Assembly (NCBI RefSeq): GCF_001420595.1
Contig: NZ_LJIX01000006.1
Location: 1,739,361-1,803,360 of the forward strand
Length of the DNA: 64,000 nt
Source of the DNA: Cytobacillus solani
GTDB taxonomy: Bacteria > Bacillota > Bacilli > Bacillales > Cytobacillaceae
Direction of reading: 5' to 3'
The notes below the pieces were generated by a model. The model was not told the DNA's origin, did no database searches, and saw only the letters and a list, made by a program, of their open reading frames with translations. Made by a program: the position numbers and the translations under genes. Below, piece after piece: positions 47,101 through 57,263 of this stretch. Within the stretch, counting starts at the first letter, position 1. The number at the start of each line of letters is the position of its first letter.

Positions 47101-49872
47101 ATGGATTACAAAGACACATTATTAATGCCAAAAACTGAATTTCCAATGAGAGGGAATTTACCAAAGCGCGAGCCTGAAATCCAAGCAAAGTGGGAAGTAA
47201 TGGACATTTACAAGAAGGTACAAGATCATACGAAAGGCCGTCCAATGTTTGTCCTGCATGATGGACCTCCTTATGCAAATGGCGATATCCATATGGGTCA
47301 TGCATTAAACAAGATTCTTAAGGATATCATCGTGCGGCATAAATCAATGACTGGCTATAATGCACCTTATGTTCCAGGTTGGGATACGCATGGCCTGCCA
47401 ATCGAGCAAGCCCTAACAAATAAAGGAGTAAAGCGTAAGGAAATGACGATTGCTGAGTTCCGTAAGCTATGTGAAGAGTATGCATATGGACAAATCGACA
47501 GCCAGCGTACGCAATTTAAACGTTTAGGTGTGAGAGGAGATTGGGAGAATCCTTATATCACTTTAAAGCCTGAATATGAAGCACAGCAAATTAAAGTTTT
47601 CGGAGATATGGCAAAGAAAGGCTACATCTATAAAGGGAAAAAGCCTGTTTACTGGTCTCCTTCATCTGAATCCGCTTTGGCTGAAGCTGAAATTGAATAT
47701 AAAGATAAACGTTCTCCTTCTATCTATGTTGGATTTAAGGTGGCAGACGGAAAGAATGCTCTTGATGCAGATACGCAAATTGTCATTTGGACAACAACAC
47801 CTTGGACGATTCCAGCAAACTTAGGAATTTCGGTTCACCCTGAACTTAATTATGTTGTCGTTGAAGAAAAAGACAGCAAGTATCTAGTTGCTGAGGATTT
47901 ATTATCAGCAGTAACAAAAGAGGTTGAATGGGAAAACCCGCAAGTGGTTAAAACCGTGAAAGGCGCTGAACTTGAACATATCCTTGCCAAACATCCGCTA
48001 TACGAACGAGATTCACTTGTTATGCTTGGAGAACATGTTACTACAGATGCTGGAACTGGATGTGTTCACACAGCACCAGGACATGGGGAAGATGACTTCT
48101 ATGTTGGTCAAAAATATGGTCTGGATGTATTATGTCCAGTTGATGATCGCGGGGTAATGACAAAAGAAGCAGTTGGCTTTGAAGGATTATTCTATGATGA
48201 AGCAAATAAGCCGATTACTGAAAAGCTTGAGGCTGCAGGTGCTTTATTAAAGCTCACCTTCATTACTCACTCATACCCGCATGATTGGCGAACGAAAAAG
48301 CCAGTTATCTTCCGTGCAACAGCTCAATGGTTTGCTTCCATTAAAGATTTCCGCAATGACCTTATGGATGCAGTAAAGGAAACAAAATGGGTGCCTGCTT
48401 GGGGAGAAACGAGATTATTTAACATGGTTCGTGACCGTGGCGATTGGTGTATTTCCCGTCAGCGTGCTTGGGGAGTACCAATTCCGGTATTCTATGCTGA
48501 AAATGGAGATGCAATTATTACGGATGAGACAATTGATCATGTTTCCAATCTTTTCCGTGAACACGGGTCAAATATTTGGTTTGAGCGTGAGGCAAAAGAC
48601 TTGCTTCCTGAAGGATTCACACATGCTGGAAGCCCGAACGGCAAGTTTACAAAAGAGACAGATATTATGGATGTATGGTTCGATTCCGGTTCTTCCCATC
48701 AAGCTGTACTTTTGGAACGTGATGATCTGCAAAGACCAGCTGACTTATATCTTGAAGGCTCTGATCAATATCGCGGCTGGTTCAATTCTTCCCTTTCAAC
48801 TGCTGTTGCTGTAACAGGGAAAGCTCCATATAAAGGAGTTTTAAGCCATGGATTTGCTCTTGATGGTGAAGGAAGAAAAATGAGTAAATCGATTGGAAAT
48901 GTTGTTGTTCCTGCTAAAGTAATGAACCAGCTTGGTGCAGATATTTTAAGACTATGGGTTGCTTCTGTTGACTATCAAGCTGACGTCCGGGTATCTGACC
49001 CAATTTTAAAGCAAGTGGCTGAAGTGTACCGGAAAATCCGCAATACATTCCGTTTCTTGCTAGGAAATCTAGATGATTTTGATCCGGCTGTAAATAAGGT
49101 GGCTTATGAAAATTTACGTGAAGTGGATCAATTTATGCTTGTTAAGCTGAATAAATTGATTAAAACGGTTCGTGATGCTTATGAAAATTATGAGTTTGCA
49201 GGAATTTATCATGCAATTAACAATTTCTGTACACTCGATTTAAGTGCTTTCTACCTTGATTTTGCTAAAGATATTTTATATATTGAGGGAACGGATCATA
49301 AGGATCGCCGCGCAATCCAAACAGTTCTTTATGAGAGCTTACTTGCATTAACGAAGTTGGTTGCTCCTATTCTTTCTCATACGGCTGACGAGGTTTGGGG
49401 CTTTATTCCATCAGTGAAAGAAGAAAGTGTCCAGTTAACGGATATGCCAGAGTACGAAGAGCTTCCGAAGGCTAAAGCTTTAGAGGAAAAATGGACATCA
49501 TTCATGAAGCTTCGTAATGACGTCTTAAAGGCATTAGAAGAAGCCCGTAATGAAAAAGTAATCGGCAAGTCGCTTACGGCCAAAATCACGTTGTACGTAA
49601 ATGACCAAGTAAAAGAATTGCTTGAGTCGATTGATGAGAATTTAGAGCAGCTATTTATTGTTTCCGCTTTTGAACTTGCTGGAAAATTAGAGGATGCTCC
49701 TGAAAATGCTGTTAAATTTGAAAATACAGCGATTGTTGTTACAAAGGCTGAAGGTGAAACATGTGAGCGCTGCTGGATTGTTACACCTGAGGTAGGCAAG
49801 GTTGAAGAATTCGTTACCTTATGTCCACGTTGTGCAGAAGTCGTACAAAATCACTATAGTCATCTTGTATAA
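47101..49872 (+). CDS. ileS: isoleucyl-tRNA synthetase
   Basis: IleS charges tRNA(Ile). The 923-residue class I enzyme has the HIGH motif as HMGH beginning at His64 ([12 protein letters not shown]) and KMSKS at 593-597 ([10 protein letters not shown]). The connective-peptide editing domain (about 190-400) includes [14 protein letters not shown] and [16 protein letters not shown]. The C-terminal zinc site is present, CERCW and CPRC. ATG 47101 follows GGAGGA (47089-47094) by six bases; in-frame ATGs at 47077 and 47095 are less well placed. The type is the bacterial one. Confidence 0.97.
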   Translation: MDYKDTLLMPKTEFPMRGNLPKREPEIQAKWEVMDIYKKVQDHTKGRPMFVLHDGPPYANGDIHMGHALNKILKDIIVRHKSMTGYNAPYVPGWDTHGLPIEQALTNKGVKRKEMTIAEFRKLCEEYAYGQIDSQRTQFKRLGVRGDWENPYITLKPEYEAQQIKVFGDMAKKGYIYKGKKPVYWSPSSESALAEAEIEYKDKRSPSIYVGFKVADGKNALDADTQIVIWTTTPWTIPANLGISVHPELNYVVVEEKDSKYLVAEDLLSAVTKEVEWENPQVVKTVKGAELEHILAKHPLYERDSLVMLGEHVTTDAGTGCVHTAPGHGEDDFYVGQKYGLDVLCPVDDRGVMTKEAVGFEGLFYDEANKPITEKLEAAGALLKLTFITHSYPHDWRTKKPVIFRATAQWFASIKDFRNDLMDAVKETKWVPAWGETRLFNMVRDRGDWCISRQRAWGVPIPVFYAENGDAIITDETIDHVSNLFREHGSNIWFEREAKDLLPEGFTHAGSPNGKFTKETDIMDVWFDSGSSHQAVLLERDDLQRPADLYLEGSDQYRGWFNSSLSTAVAVTGKAPYKGVLSHGFALDGEGRKMSKSIGNVVVPAKVMNQLGADILRLWVASVDYQADVRVSDPILKQVAEVYRKIRNTFRFLLGNLDDFDPAVNKVAYENLREVDQFMLVKLNKLIKTVRDAYENYEFAGIYHAINNFCTLDLSAFYLDFAKDILYIEGTDHKDRRAIQTVLYESLLALTKLVAPILSHTADEVWGFIPSVKEESVQLTDMPEYEELPKAKALEEKWTSFMKLRNDVLKALEEARNEKVIGKSLTAKITLYVNDQVKELLESIDENLEQLFIVSAFELAGKLEDAPENAVKFENTAIVVTKAEGETCERCWIVTPEVGKVEEFVTLCPRCAEVVQNHYSHLV

Positions 49873-49876
49873 TCGT

Positions 49877-49910
49877 ATGAGTCCCTGTTTTTTGCAGGGA
49901 CTCATTTTTT
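49877..49910 (+). terminator. terminator after ileS
   Basis: ATGAGTCCCTG pairs with CAGGGACTCAT (11 bp, loop TTTTTTG) and is followed by TTTTT. Confidence 0.93.
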
Positions 49911-50021
49911 ATAAATAATACCATCTCCGTTAATTGTTGTTCCCCTTGTAAAAACTTTGCCTGTGTCTAAACAAGAATCTTAAGAGATACTAAAGAAAAA
50001 TCAATGAACGGAGGAACAGAC

Positions 50022-50309
50022 ATGGATGCAAAAGTTGAAAAGCTCTATTCCGAACTCCGTAATACTAGACAGGAACTATTGGAAAAATTAATGGATGATC
50101 GCAGTTCAAAGCTGATTCGACCATTTATATTGGATGAGTTATATGATGTGGAAAGTACCCTAGAAAGGATTGAAAAAGGGCTTTATGGCAAATGTGAAGT
50201 ATCAGGTGAATTGCTTCCAGACGACATATTAGCTGCGGTTCCAACCTTAAAAACGCTAGATGATTGTAATCGGCTAGAGAATTATTATCGAAAATCTTTG
50301 TACGAATAA
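50022..50309 (+). CDS. ylyA: DksA/TraR-family protein YlyA with degenerate zinc finger
   Basis: A 95-residue DksA/TraR-like protein: an N-terminal helical hairpin (about 5-55) and a C-terminal segment around ERIEKGLYGKCEVSGELLPDDIL where DksA has its Cys4 zinc finger. Here only one Cys of the first pair (GKCEVSG) and one later Cys remain, so the finger is degenerate. B. subtilis YlyA lies at the same place and has been reported to affect SigG-dependent genes by binding RNA polymerase; I infer the same family. ATG 50022 follows CGGAGGAA (50007-50014). Confidence 0.85.
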   Translation: MDAKVEKLYSELRNTRQELLEKLMDDRSSKLIRPFILDELYDVESTLERIEKGLYGKCEVSGELLPDDILAAVPTLKTLDDCNRLENYYRKSLYE

Positions 50310-50388
50310 GAATAAGCGCTTACTGTCGTTTTTATGCAGAGTGTGCTAAAATGCAAAGGTAAAGATAAGAGATATGGGGGTTGCCTTT

Positions 50389-50883
50389 GTGTTTTATTAC
50401 ATAATTGCCTTATTTATTATTGCACTTGATCAATTAACGAAATATTTAATTGTCAAAAACATGGAGCTCGGTGAAAGTATAAAAGTAATTGAAGACTTCC
50501 TTTATATTACATCCCACAGAAATAGAGGGGCTGCTTGGGGAATTCTTGAAGGACAAATGTGGTTTTTTTATATTATCACTGTCATTGTTATCATTGGAAT
50601 TGTTTACTACATTCAAAAAGCTGCTAAAGGAAAAATGTTATTTGGAGTATCGTTAGGATTTATGCTAGGGGGAGCGATTGGGAATTTTATTGATCGTGTT
50701 TTCCGAAATGAGGTCGTTGATTTTGTAAACACCTATATTTTTGGCTATGACTTCCCTGTCTTTAATATTGCAGACTCTGCATTAGTTATTGGCGTGGCGA
50801 TGCTAATGATCCAAATGCTTTTAGAAGAGAGAGCGTTAAAAAAGGAGAAAACACATGGAGAAAATGGAACACACCATTCTTGA
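50389..50883 (+). CDS. lspA: lipoprotein signal peptidase
   Basis: LspA (signal peptidase II) removes the signal peptide of lipoproteins after diacylglyceryl transfer. The 164-residue protein has four membrane helices (about 4-22, 57-77, 83-103, 124-144). The catalytic aspartates are Asp102 (NFIDR) and Asp129 (NIADSAL), exactly the numbers reported for B. subtilis, which supports the GTG start at 50389. GGGG at 50377-50380 serves as Shine-Dalgarno; the ATG at 50374 lies before it. It overlaps the next gene by 29 bases. Confidence 0.95.
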   Translation: MFYYIIALFIIALDQLTKYLIVKNMELGESIKVIEDFLYITSHRNRGAAWGILEGQMWFFYIITVIVIIGIVYYIQKAAKGKMLFGVSLGFMLGGAIGNFIDRVFRNEVVDFVNTYIFGYDFPVFNIADSALVIGVAMLMIQMLLEERALKKEKTHGENGTHHS

Positions 50884-51766
50884 AGAACAAGCAGGAGAGA
50901 GAATTGATAAGGTTCTTTCAACTTTAAACAAAGAATGGTCAAGAACACAAGCGCAAGCATGGATTAAAGAAGGGCATGTTCTTGTTAATGAAGAACAAAT
51001 AAAAACAAATTATAAATGTTCGTTTAATGATCGAATTGTGATCACGATCCCAGAACCTGAAGAATTAGATGTTGTTCCGGAGAATATGGATTTAGAAATA
51101 TACTACGAAGATCAGGATGTATTAGTTGTGAATAAACCGAAAGGTATGGTCGTCCATCCTGCTCCTGGTCACTTAACAGGTACATTAGTTAATGGACTAA
51201 TGGCTCATTGTAAGGATCTTTCAGGAATCAATGGGGTTATGAGACCTGGCATTGTTCACCGTATCGATAAAGACACATCCGGTTTGTTAATGGTGGCAAA
51301 GAATGATCTTGCTCACGAAAGTCTCGTTAATCAATTAGTCGAAAAGACAGTGACTAGGAAATATCGTGCCATTGTCCATGGGGTGATTCCTCATGATTAT
51401 GGAACAATTGAGGCACCAATTGCCCGTGATCAAAAGGATAGGCAAAGTATGGCTGTAACTGATAATGGTAAACATGCAGTCACTCATTTTCATGTGCTTG
51501 ATCGGTTTACCAATTTTACATTTGTTGAGTGTCAGTTAGAAACTGGAAGAACTCACCAAATTCGTGTCCACATGAAATATATTGGCTACCCGCTAGCAGG
51601 CGATCCGAAATACGGTCCAAGAAAGACATTAGATATTGGTGGTCAGGCATTGCATGCAGGTATCTTAGGATTTGTGCATCCTAGATCAGGTGAATACATG
51701 GAGTTTGAAGCGCCGCTTCCTCCTGACTTTCAGCAGCTAGTTGACCAGATGAAAAATAATCGTTGA
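50855..51766 (+). CDS. ylyB: RluD-family 23S rRNA pseudouridine synthase YlyB
   Basis: A 303-residue pseudouridine synthase of the RluA/RluD family, likely modifying 23S rRNA; the exact uridine is not readable. An S4 domain (about 13-70, [26 protein letters not shown]) precedes the catalytic domain, with HRIDKDTSG (135-143) carrying the catalytic Asp138. It starts inside the end of lspA with AAAGGAG before it. Its stop codon overlaps the pyr operon's -35 box. Confidence 0.94.
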   Translation: MEKMEHTILEEQAGERIDKVLSTLNKEWSRTQAQAWIKEGHVLVNEEQIKTNYKCSFNDRIVITIPEPEELDVVPENMDLEIYYEDQDVLVVNKPKGMVVHPAPGHLTGTLVNGLMAHCKDLSGINGVMRPGIVHRIDKDTSGLLMVAKNDLAHESLVNQLVEKTVTRKYRAIVHGVIPHDYGTIEAPIARDQKDRQSMAVTDNGKHAVTHFHVLDRFTNFTFVECQLETGRTHQIRVHMKYIGYPLAGDPKYGPRKTLDIGGQALHAGILGFVHPRSGEYMEFEAPLPPDFQQLVDQMKNNR

Positions 51767-51791
51767 CAAGTACCTATGATTACAATAAACT
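51763..51791 (+). promoter_or_regulatory. pyr operon promoter
   Basis: TTGACA (51763-51768) and TAAACT (51786-51791) are separated by 17 bases: a good SigA promoter. The -35 overlaps the stop codon of ylyB. It starts the transcript about 160 bases before pyrR. Confidence 0.8.
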
Positions 51792-51811
51792 AATTTTAGT
51801 TAAATAAGAGT

Positions 51812-52493
<682 letters not shown>

Positions 52494-52502
52494 TTGGCAA
52501 AC

Positions 52503-52545
52503 CCTTTAAATAATAGCCCAGAGAGGCTAAAAAGGAATCGAGGAG
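52503..52545 (+). promoter_or_regulatory. PyrR-binding loop 2 before pyrP, without terminator
   Basis: AGCCCAGAGAGGCT (52514-52527) fits the PyrR-binding consensus, with paired arms CCTTT (52503-52507) and AAAGG (52530-52534 region). Only 60 bases separate pyrR from pyrP and there is no T-run terminator, unlike the B. subtilis second attenuator. The Shine-Dalgarno of pyrP (AGGAG, 52541-52545) begins seven bases after the stem. Confidence 0.8.
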
Positions 52546-52553
52546 ATTGAAAT

Positions 52554-53831
52554 ATGAATAAGCCAGTATTAGACATAAATGATTTTCCAAGTAAAACACA
52601 GCTCATAACACTAAGCTTTCAGCATATGTTTGCGATGTTTGGCTCAACTATTTTAGTACCACAGTTAGTTGGTTTAAGTCCTGCTATCGCACTCTTAACA
52701 AGCGGGATTGCAACAATTATCTTTTTATTCATTACTCAATTTAAAGTGCCAGCGTACTTAGGCTCATCATTTGCCTTTATCACTCCCATACTAATTGCTA
52801 CAAATTTTGGGGAGAATCCTGGGAACGCAATGATCGGAGCAATGGCTGTCGGTATTACCTACTCGCTTGTTTCACTGGTTATTTGGAAAGCTGGCTATAA
52901 ATGGCTGATGCGGCTTTTGCCGCCGATTGTTGTTGGACCAGTCATTATGGTTATTGGGCTAGCGTTATCAGGCACAGCTGTAGATATGGCGATGAATGTA
53001 AATGATGAATACAGTTTTCTACACTTTACAGCAGCACTTGTCACATTATTTGCGGCCATTGTCTTTACCGTTTACTTCAAAAATATTTTAAGTGCGATGC
53101 CAATTTTACTTGGCTTAATTATCGGATATATATACTCTGCTATCATAGGAATTATCGATTTTACAGCGGTAAAAGAAGCAAAATGGTTTGCGATGCCTGA
53201 TTTCTTATTGCCAGGTATACATTATGAATTTAATATTACCTCTTCCATATTACTTGCGATGGTGCCAATTGTGCTCGTTACGATTTCGGAGCATATTGGT
53301 CATCAATTAGTACTAGGAAAAGTAGTGAATCGTAATTACATTAAAGATCCTGGCTTACATCGTTCAATTTTCGCAGACGGTCTGGGTACATTTGTCAGTG
53401 CGCTACTTGGTGGACCGCCAAAAACGACGTATGGTGAAAACATTGGTGTACTCGCAATCACACGAGTCTACTCAGTCTATGTCATTTTTGGAGCGGCTGT
53501 ACTGGCGATTTTGTTCGCGTTTTTCGGTAAAGCAATGGCTTTAATACAAACGATTCCCACAGCAGTGCTTGGAGGAATTTCAATTTTATTATTCGGGATC
53601 ATCGCGTCCAGCGGCTTGCGGATGCTTGTTGAAAATAAGATTGATTTTGGCAAGAATAGGAATCTAGTAATCTCGTCAGTAATCCTCGTAATTGGAATCG
53701 GCGGAGCAGCATTAAGATTCTCTGAAACCTTTGCGATTGAAGGAATGGCACTTGCTGCAATAGTTGGTGTAATTCTGAATCTTATTTTACCAGGAAGAGA
53801 AATCGTTCAAGATGAGGATGAAATAAATTAA
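52554..53831 (+). CDS. pyrP: uracil permease
   Basis: PyrP imports uracil by proton symport (NCS2 family). The 425-residue protein has about 14 membrane segments and NCS2 motifs such as LSFQHMFAMFGSTILVP (about 20-36) and SEHIGHQLVLGKVV (about 243-256), with GGPPKTTYGENIGVLAITRVYS (in two parts) near 285-306. ATG 52554 after AGGAGA. Its expression should follow UMP supply through the PyrR sites. Confidence 0.95.
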   Translation: MNKPVLDINDFPSKTQLITLSFQHMFAMFGSTILVPQLVGLSPAIALLTSGIATIIFLFITQFKVPAYLGSSFAFITPILIATNFGENPGNAMIGAMAVGITYSLVSLVIWKAGYKWLMRLLPPIVVGPVIMVIGLALSGTAVDMAMNVNDEYSFLHFTAALVTLFAAIVFTVYFKNILSAMPILLGLIIGYIYSAIIGIIDFTAVKEAKWFAMPDFLLPGIHYEFNITSSILLAMVPIVLVTISEHIGHQLVLGKVVNRNYIKDPGLHRSIFADGLGTFVSALLGGPPKTTYGENIGVLAITRVYSVYVIFGAAVLAILFAFFGKAMALIQTIPTAVLGGISILLFGIIASSGLRMLVENKIDFGKNRNLVISSVILVIGIGGAALRFSETFAIEGMALAAIVGVILNLILPGREIVQDEDEIN

Positions 53832-53839
53832 TAAGGTAC

Positions 53840-53969
53840 CTTTTAAAGAAGTCCAGAGAGGCTTATAAGGGTGTTAAGTTTTAGCTATGGCATTAAGAAC
53901 ATGCATGCTTCTTTAGCCATAGCTATGCTTCAAAGTATCAACACCCTGAATATATTCAGGGTGTTTTTT
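53840..53969 (+). promoter_or_regulatory. PyrR-controlled attenuator 3 (before pyrB)
   Basis: PyrR-binding loop AGTCCAGAGAGGCT (53850-53863). Terminator: a perfect 24-bp palindrome, ACACCCTGAATA / TATTCAGGGTGT (53941-53964), plus T-run. The antiterminator is a long hairpin in which AGGGTGTT (53868-53875) pairs with AACACCCT (53940-53947) and TTAGCTATGGC (53881-53891) with GCCATAGCTA (53916-53925), so it excludes the terminator stem. Confidence 0.95.
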
Positions 53970-53993
53970 ATAGAAACAATAGGAGGGATATGC

Positions 53994-54932
53994 TTGAAAC
54001 ACTTACTTCAGACATCAGATTTAACGATTAATGATATTTCTCAAATCCTCTCAGATGCGCAATATTTTATAGATGGCGGGAACTGGTCGCCTAAAAAGAA
54101 TGTTTTTATTGCCAATTTATTTTTCGAAAATAGTACTAGGACAAAATGCAGCTTTGAAGTAGCACAGAGAAAGCTTGGCTTAGATATTATCCCTTTTGAA
54201 GTAGGCACATCAAGTGTTTCAAAGGGTGAAACATTATATGACACGGTTAAAACACTTGAGGCTATTGGAATAGATGCAGTTGTGATTCGCCATAATCAAG
54301 ATCGGTATTTTGATGAGCTTGTTGGGAAATCAGATGTTTCAATCATTAATGCTGGTGATGGGTGCGGTCATCATCCAACACAATCACTTCTTGACTTATT
54401 AACCATTAAGCAGGAGTTCGGCAGCTTTAAGGGACTTAAGGTTGCTATTATTGGTGATATCAGACATAGCCGTGTAGCAAGGTCAAATGCAGATACGTTA
54501 GTTCGTTTAGGAGCAGAGGTTGTTTTCTCCGGCCCAGTGGAATGGTTTAATGACGAACTTCTTGAAAATGGATCGTACGAAGATATTGATTCAACTGTAG
54601 AAACGGCAGATGTAGTTATGCTGCTGCGTATCCAGCATGAGCGCCATGGAGAAAAGGGAACGAAAGCTGCGGATGATTATCATCAAGCCTTTGGACTGAC
54701 GATAGAAAGAGAAAGAAGAATGAAGTCAGGAAGCATCATCATGCATCCGGCGCCAGTGAATCGAAATGTGGAAATTGATGATAGCCTAGTAGAATGCAAA
54801 CGTTCGAGAATCTTTAAACAAATGACAAATGGTGTGTACATCAGAATGGCTGTGTTAAAAAGGACAATCGAACAAATGGAAGGGAGCGGTCAAAATGAAG
54901 ACATTAATAAAAAATGGTCAGTTGCTAACTAA
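53994..54932 (+). CDS. pyrB: aspartate carbamoyltransferase catalytic subunit
   Basis: PyrB condenses carbamoyl phosphate and aspartate, the committed step of UMP synthesis. The 312-residue protein has the carbamoyl-phosphate loop [13 protein letters not shown] (about 43-55), [15 protein letters not shown] (about 120-134) and [11 protein letters not shown] (about 250-260). TTG start at 53994 is used with AGGAGGG (53982-53988); an earlier frame from 53871 runs through the attenuator and is rejected. As in Bacillus there is no PyrI regulatory subunit. Confidence 0.97.
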   Translation: MKHLLQTSDLTINDISQILSDAQYFIDGGNWSPKKNVFIANLFFENSTRTKCSFEVAQRKLGLDIIPFEVGTSSVSKGETLYDTVKTLEAIGIDAVVIRHNQDRYFDELVGKSDVSIINAGDGCGHHPTQSLLDLLTIKQEFGSFKGLKVAIIGDIRHSRVARSNADTLVRLGAEVVFSGPVEWFNDELLENGSYEDIDSTVETADVVMLLRIQHERHGEKGTKAADDYHQAFGLTIERERRMKSGSIIMHPAPVNRNVEIDDSLVECKRSRIFKQMTNGVYIRMAVLKRTIEQMEGSGQNEDINKKWSVAN

Positions 54933-56181
54933 TGAAGGGGAATTTAAACTTGCAGATATTTTTATAGATTCCGGGATGATCATCGAAATAGGAGAAGCTC
55001 TTAAAAGGGAAGCGGAAGAAATTATCGATGCAAATGGCCTGCTGGTTACACCTGGTTTTCTCGATCTTCATATCCATTTACGTGAGCCAGGCGGTGAAAA
55101 GAAAGAGACGATTGCAACCGGAACAGCAGCTGCTGCAAGGGGAGGATTCACAACCGTAGCTGCAATGCCGAATACAAGACCTGTCCCGGATACAAAGGAA
55201 CAATTAGCATGGCTGAATAAACGGATTGAAGAAACGGCATCAGTAAATGTGCTTCCTTATGCATCAATCACCATCCGTGAGCTTGGTGAGAAGTTAACGG
55301 ATTTTCAAGCTTTGAAAGAAGCTGGTGCCTTTGCTTTCACCGATGATGGGGTAGGTGTTCAATCTGCTGAGATGATGCTGCAAGCGATGAAGAAGGCGGC
55401 TGAAATTGATATGGCAATCGTCGCTCACTGTGAAGAAAATACTTTGATTAATAAGGGATCCGTTCATGAAGGTGCTTTTTCAGAAAAGAATGGATTAAAC
55501 GGCATTCCATCTGTTTGTGAATCAGTTCATATTGCCAGGGATGTGCTTTTAGCAGAGGCAGCGAATTGCCATTATCATGTCTGTCATATTAGCACGAAGG
55601 AATCGGTAAGAGTGGTAAGAGATGCGAAGCGTGCTGGAATTAAAGTAACGGCTGAAGTAACACCACATCATCTTCTTTTATGTGAGGAAGATATCCCGAG
55701 TCTTGATACGAATTATAAGATGAATCCTCCACTTAGAGGAGAAGCAGATAGAGATGCCTTAATTGAAGGGATTTTAGATGGAACAATTGATTTTATAGCA
55801 ACAGATCATGCACCACATACAGCAGAGGAGAAAGCAGAAGGAATGCAACTTGCACCTTTTGGAATTGTTGGATTAGAAACAGCCTTCCCACTTCTTTATA
55901 CACATTTTGTTGAAAAAGGAATGTTTACATTAAAGCAGCTAATCGACTTTCTTACAGTTAAGCCTGCTGAAGTTTTTAAACTGGCATCTGGCAAGCTTGA
56001 GATCGGTGCAAAAGCAGATATCGTTTTATTGGACTTGAACCACACGGAGAAAATTAACCCGGAACAATTTTTATCAAAAGGAAAAAATACGCCGTTTGCC
56101 GGCTGGGAATGTAGGGGCTGGCCAGTGCTGACAATGGTAAATGGAAAAATTGCATGGAGCAAGGGGAGTGTAACAGCATGA
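54895..56181 (+). CDS. pyrC: dihydroorotase
   Basis: PyrC cyclises carbamoyl aspartate to dihydroorotate. The 428-residue protein is the long type I dihydroorotase. Metal-binding HxH is [11 protein letters not shown] (about 57-67), further His at AHCEEN and VCHIST, and the Asp loop is [14 protein letters not shown] (about 301-314). It overlaps pyrB by 38 bases and carA by 4. Confidence 0.96.
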   Translation: MKTLIKNGQLLTNEGEFKLADIFIDSGMIIEIGEALKREAEEIIDANGLLVTPGFLDLHIHLREPGGEKKETIATGTAAAARGGFTTVAAMPNTRPVPDTKEQLAWLNKRIEETASVNVLPYASITIRELGEKLTDFQALKEAGAFAFTDDGVGVQSAEMMLQAMKKAAEIDMAIVAHCEENTLINKGSVHEGAFSEKNGLNGIPSVCESVHIARDVLLAEAANCHYHVCHISTKESVRVVRDAKRAGIKVTAEVTPHHLLLCEEDIPSLDTNYKMNPPLRGEADRDALIEGILDGTIDFIATDHAPHTAEEKAEGMQLAPFGIVGLETAFPLLYTHFVEKGMFTLKQLIDFLTVKPAEVFKLASGKLEIGAKADIVLLDLNHTEKINPEQFLSKGKNTPFAGWECRGWPVLTMVNGKIAWSKGSVTA

Positions 56182-57263
56182 GAAAACAGCTAATTTTAGA
56201 AGATGGCACTATTTTTATCGGGGATGGCTTTGGCAGTAATACAAACACAATGGGGGAAGTTGTTTTCAATACTGGTATGACAGGCTATCAGGAAATTATT
56301 TCAGATCCTTCGTATTGCGGTCAAATCGTGACCCTTACATTTCCTCTCGTCGGAAACTATGGAATAAACCGAGATGATTTTGAATCGATATCTCCAGCCA
56401 TTCAAGGCTTTATCGTCAAGGAAGCCGCTGAGTTTCCATCCAACTGGAGAAATGAAAAAACAATTGATGAATATTTTCAAATCAAAAATATCCCAGGCAT
56501 AGCAGGAATTGATACACGTAAATTAACAAGGATTATCCGTCAGCATGGAACTTTAAAGGGAGCGATTTGCGGGATTGAGGAAGATGCTGCTTCCGTTCTG
56601 GAAAGATTGCGTACGACAAATCTTCGAAATGATCAAGTAAAACAGGTCTCTACAAAAACACCATATCCAAGCCCAGGTCGTGGGAGAAGAGTCGTTCTTG
56701 TCGATTTTGGCATGAAGCACGGGATTTTACGAGAGTTAAATAAACGTGACTGTGATGTGATCGTAGTTCCTTATAATACGACAGCAGAGGAAATTCTTAA
56801 CCTAAGCCCAGATGGTGTGATGCTTTCAAATGGACCCGGGGATCCAAAAGATGTGCCTGAAGCAATTACAATGATTAATGGATTACTGGATCAAGTGCCT
56901 TTGTTTGGCATCTGTCTTGGCCATCAGCTGTTTGCACTTGCCTGCGGAGCAAATACGGAGAAAATGAAATTTGGCCATCGCGGGTCCAATCACCCAGTAA
57001 AAGAATTATCAACAGGTAAAGTTGCCATCACTTCACAAAACCATGGCTACACGGTTGAAGAACATTCAATTTTAAATACAAGATTAGAGGTTACACATAT
57101 AGCATTAAATGACGGTACTGTTGAAGGGTTAAAGCATAAAGATTATCCAGCATTTACCGTCCAATACCACCCAGAAGCTTCTCCTGGACCTGAAGATGCC
57201 AACGGTTTATTTGAACAATTTTTGACAATGGTCGAATTTGAGAAACAGGAAGGTGCGAACTAA
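56178..57263 (+). CDS. pyrAA: carbamoyl-phosphate synthase small subunit, pyrimidine-specific
   Basis: This subunit hydrolyses glutamine and feeds ammonia to the large subunit. The 361-residue protein starts [19 protein letters not shown]. The class I glutamine amidotransferase triad is Cys in [15 protein letters not shown] (about 240-254) with His and Glu in [10 protein letters not shown] (about 325-334). ATG 56178 overlaps the pyrC stop as ATGA; a start at 56154 precedes the Shine-Dalgarno AAGGGGAG. Location in the pyr operon marks it as the pyrimidine-linked enzyme; an arginine-linked pair may exist elsewhere. Confidence 0.96.
   Translation: MRKQLILEDGTIFIGDGFGSNTNTMGEVVFNTGMTGYQEIISDPSYCGQIVTLTFPLVGNYGINRDDFESISPAIQGFIVKEAAEFPSNWRNEKTIDEYFQIKNIPGIAGIDTRKLTRIIRQHGTLKGAICGIEEDAASVLERLRTTNLRNDQVKQVSTKTPYPSPGRGRRVVLVDFGMKHGILRELNKRDCDVIVVPYNTTAEEILNLSPDGVMLSNGPGDPKDVPEAITMINGLLDQVPLFGICLGHQLFALACGANTEKMKFGHRGSNHPVKELSTGKVAITSQNHGYTVEEHSILNTRLEVTHIALNDGTVEGLKHKDYPAFTVQYHPEASPGPEDANGLFEQFLTMVEFEKQEGAN

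Noticed and set aside
53871-53993. In-frame N-terminal extension of pyrB
   Set aside because: The extension is encoded by the attenuator hairpins; AGGAGGG and the conserved start lie downstream at 53982-53994.
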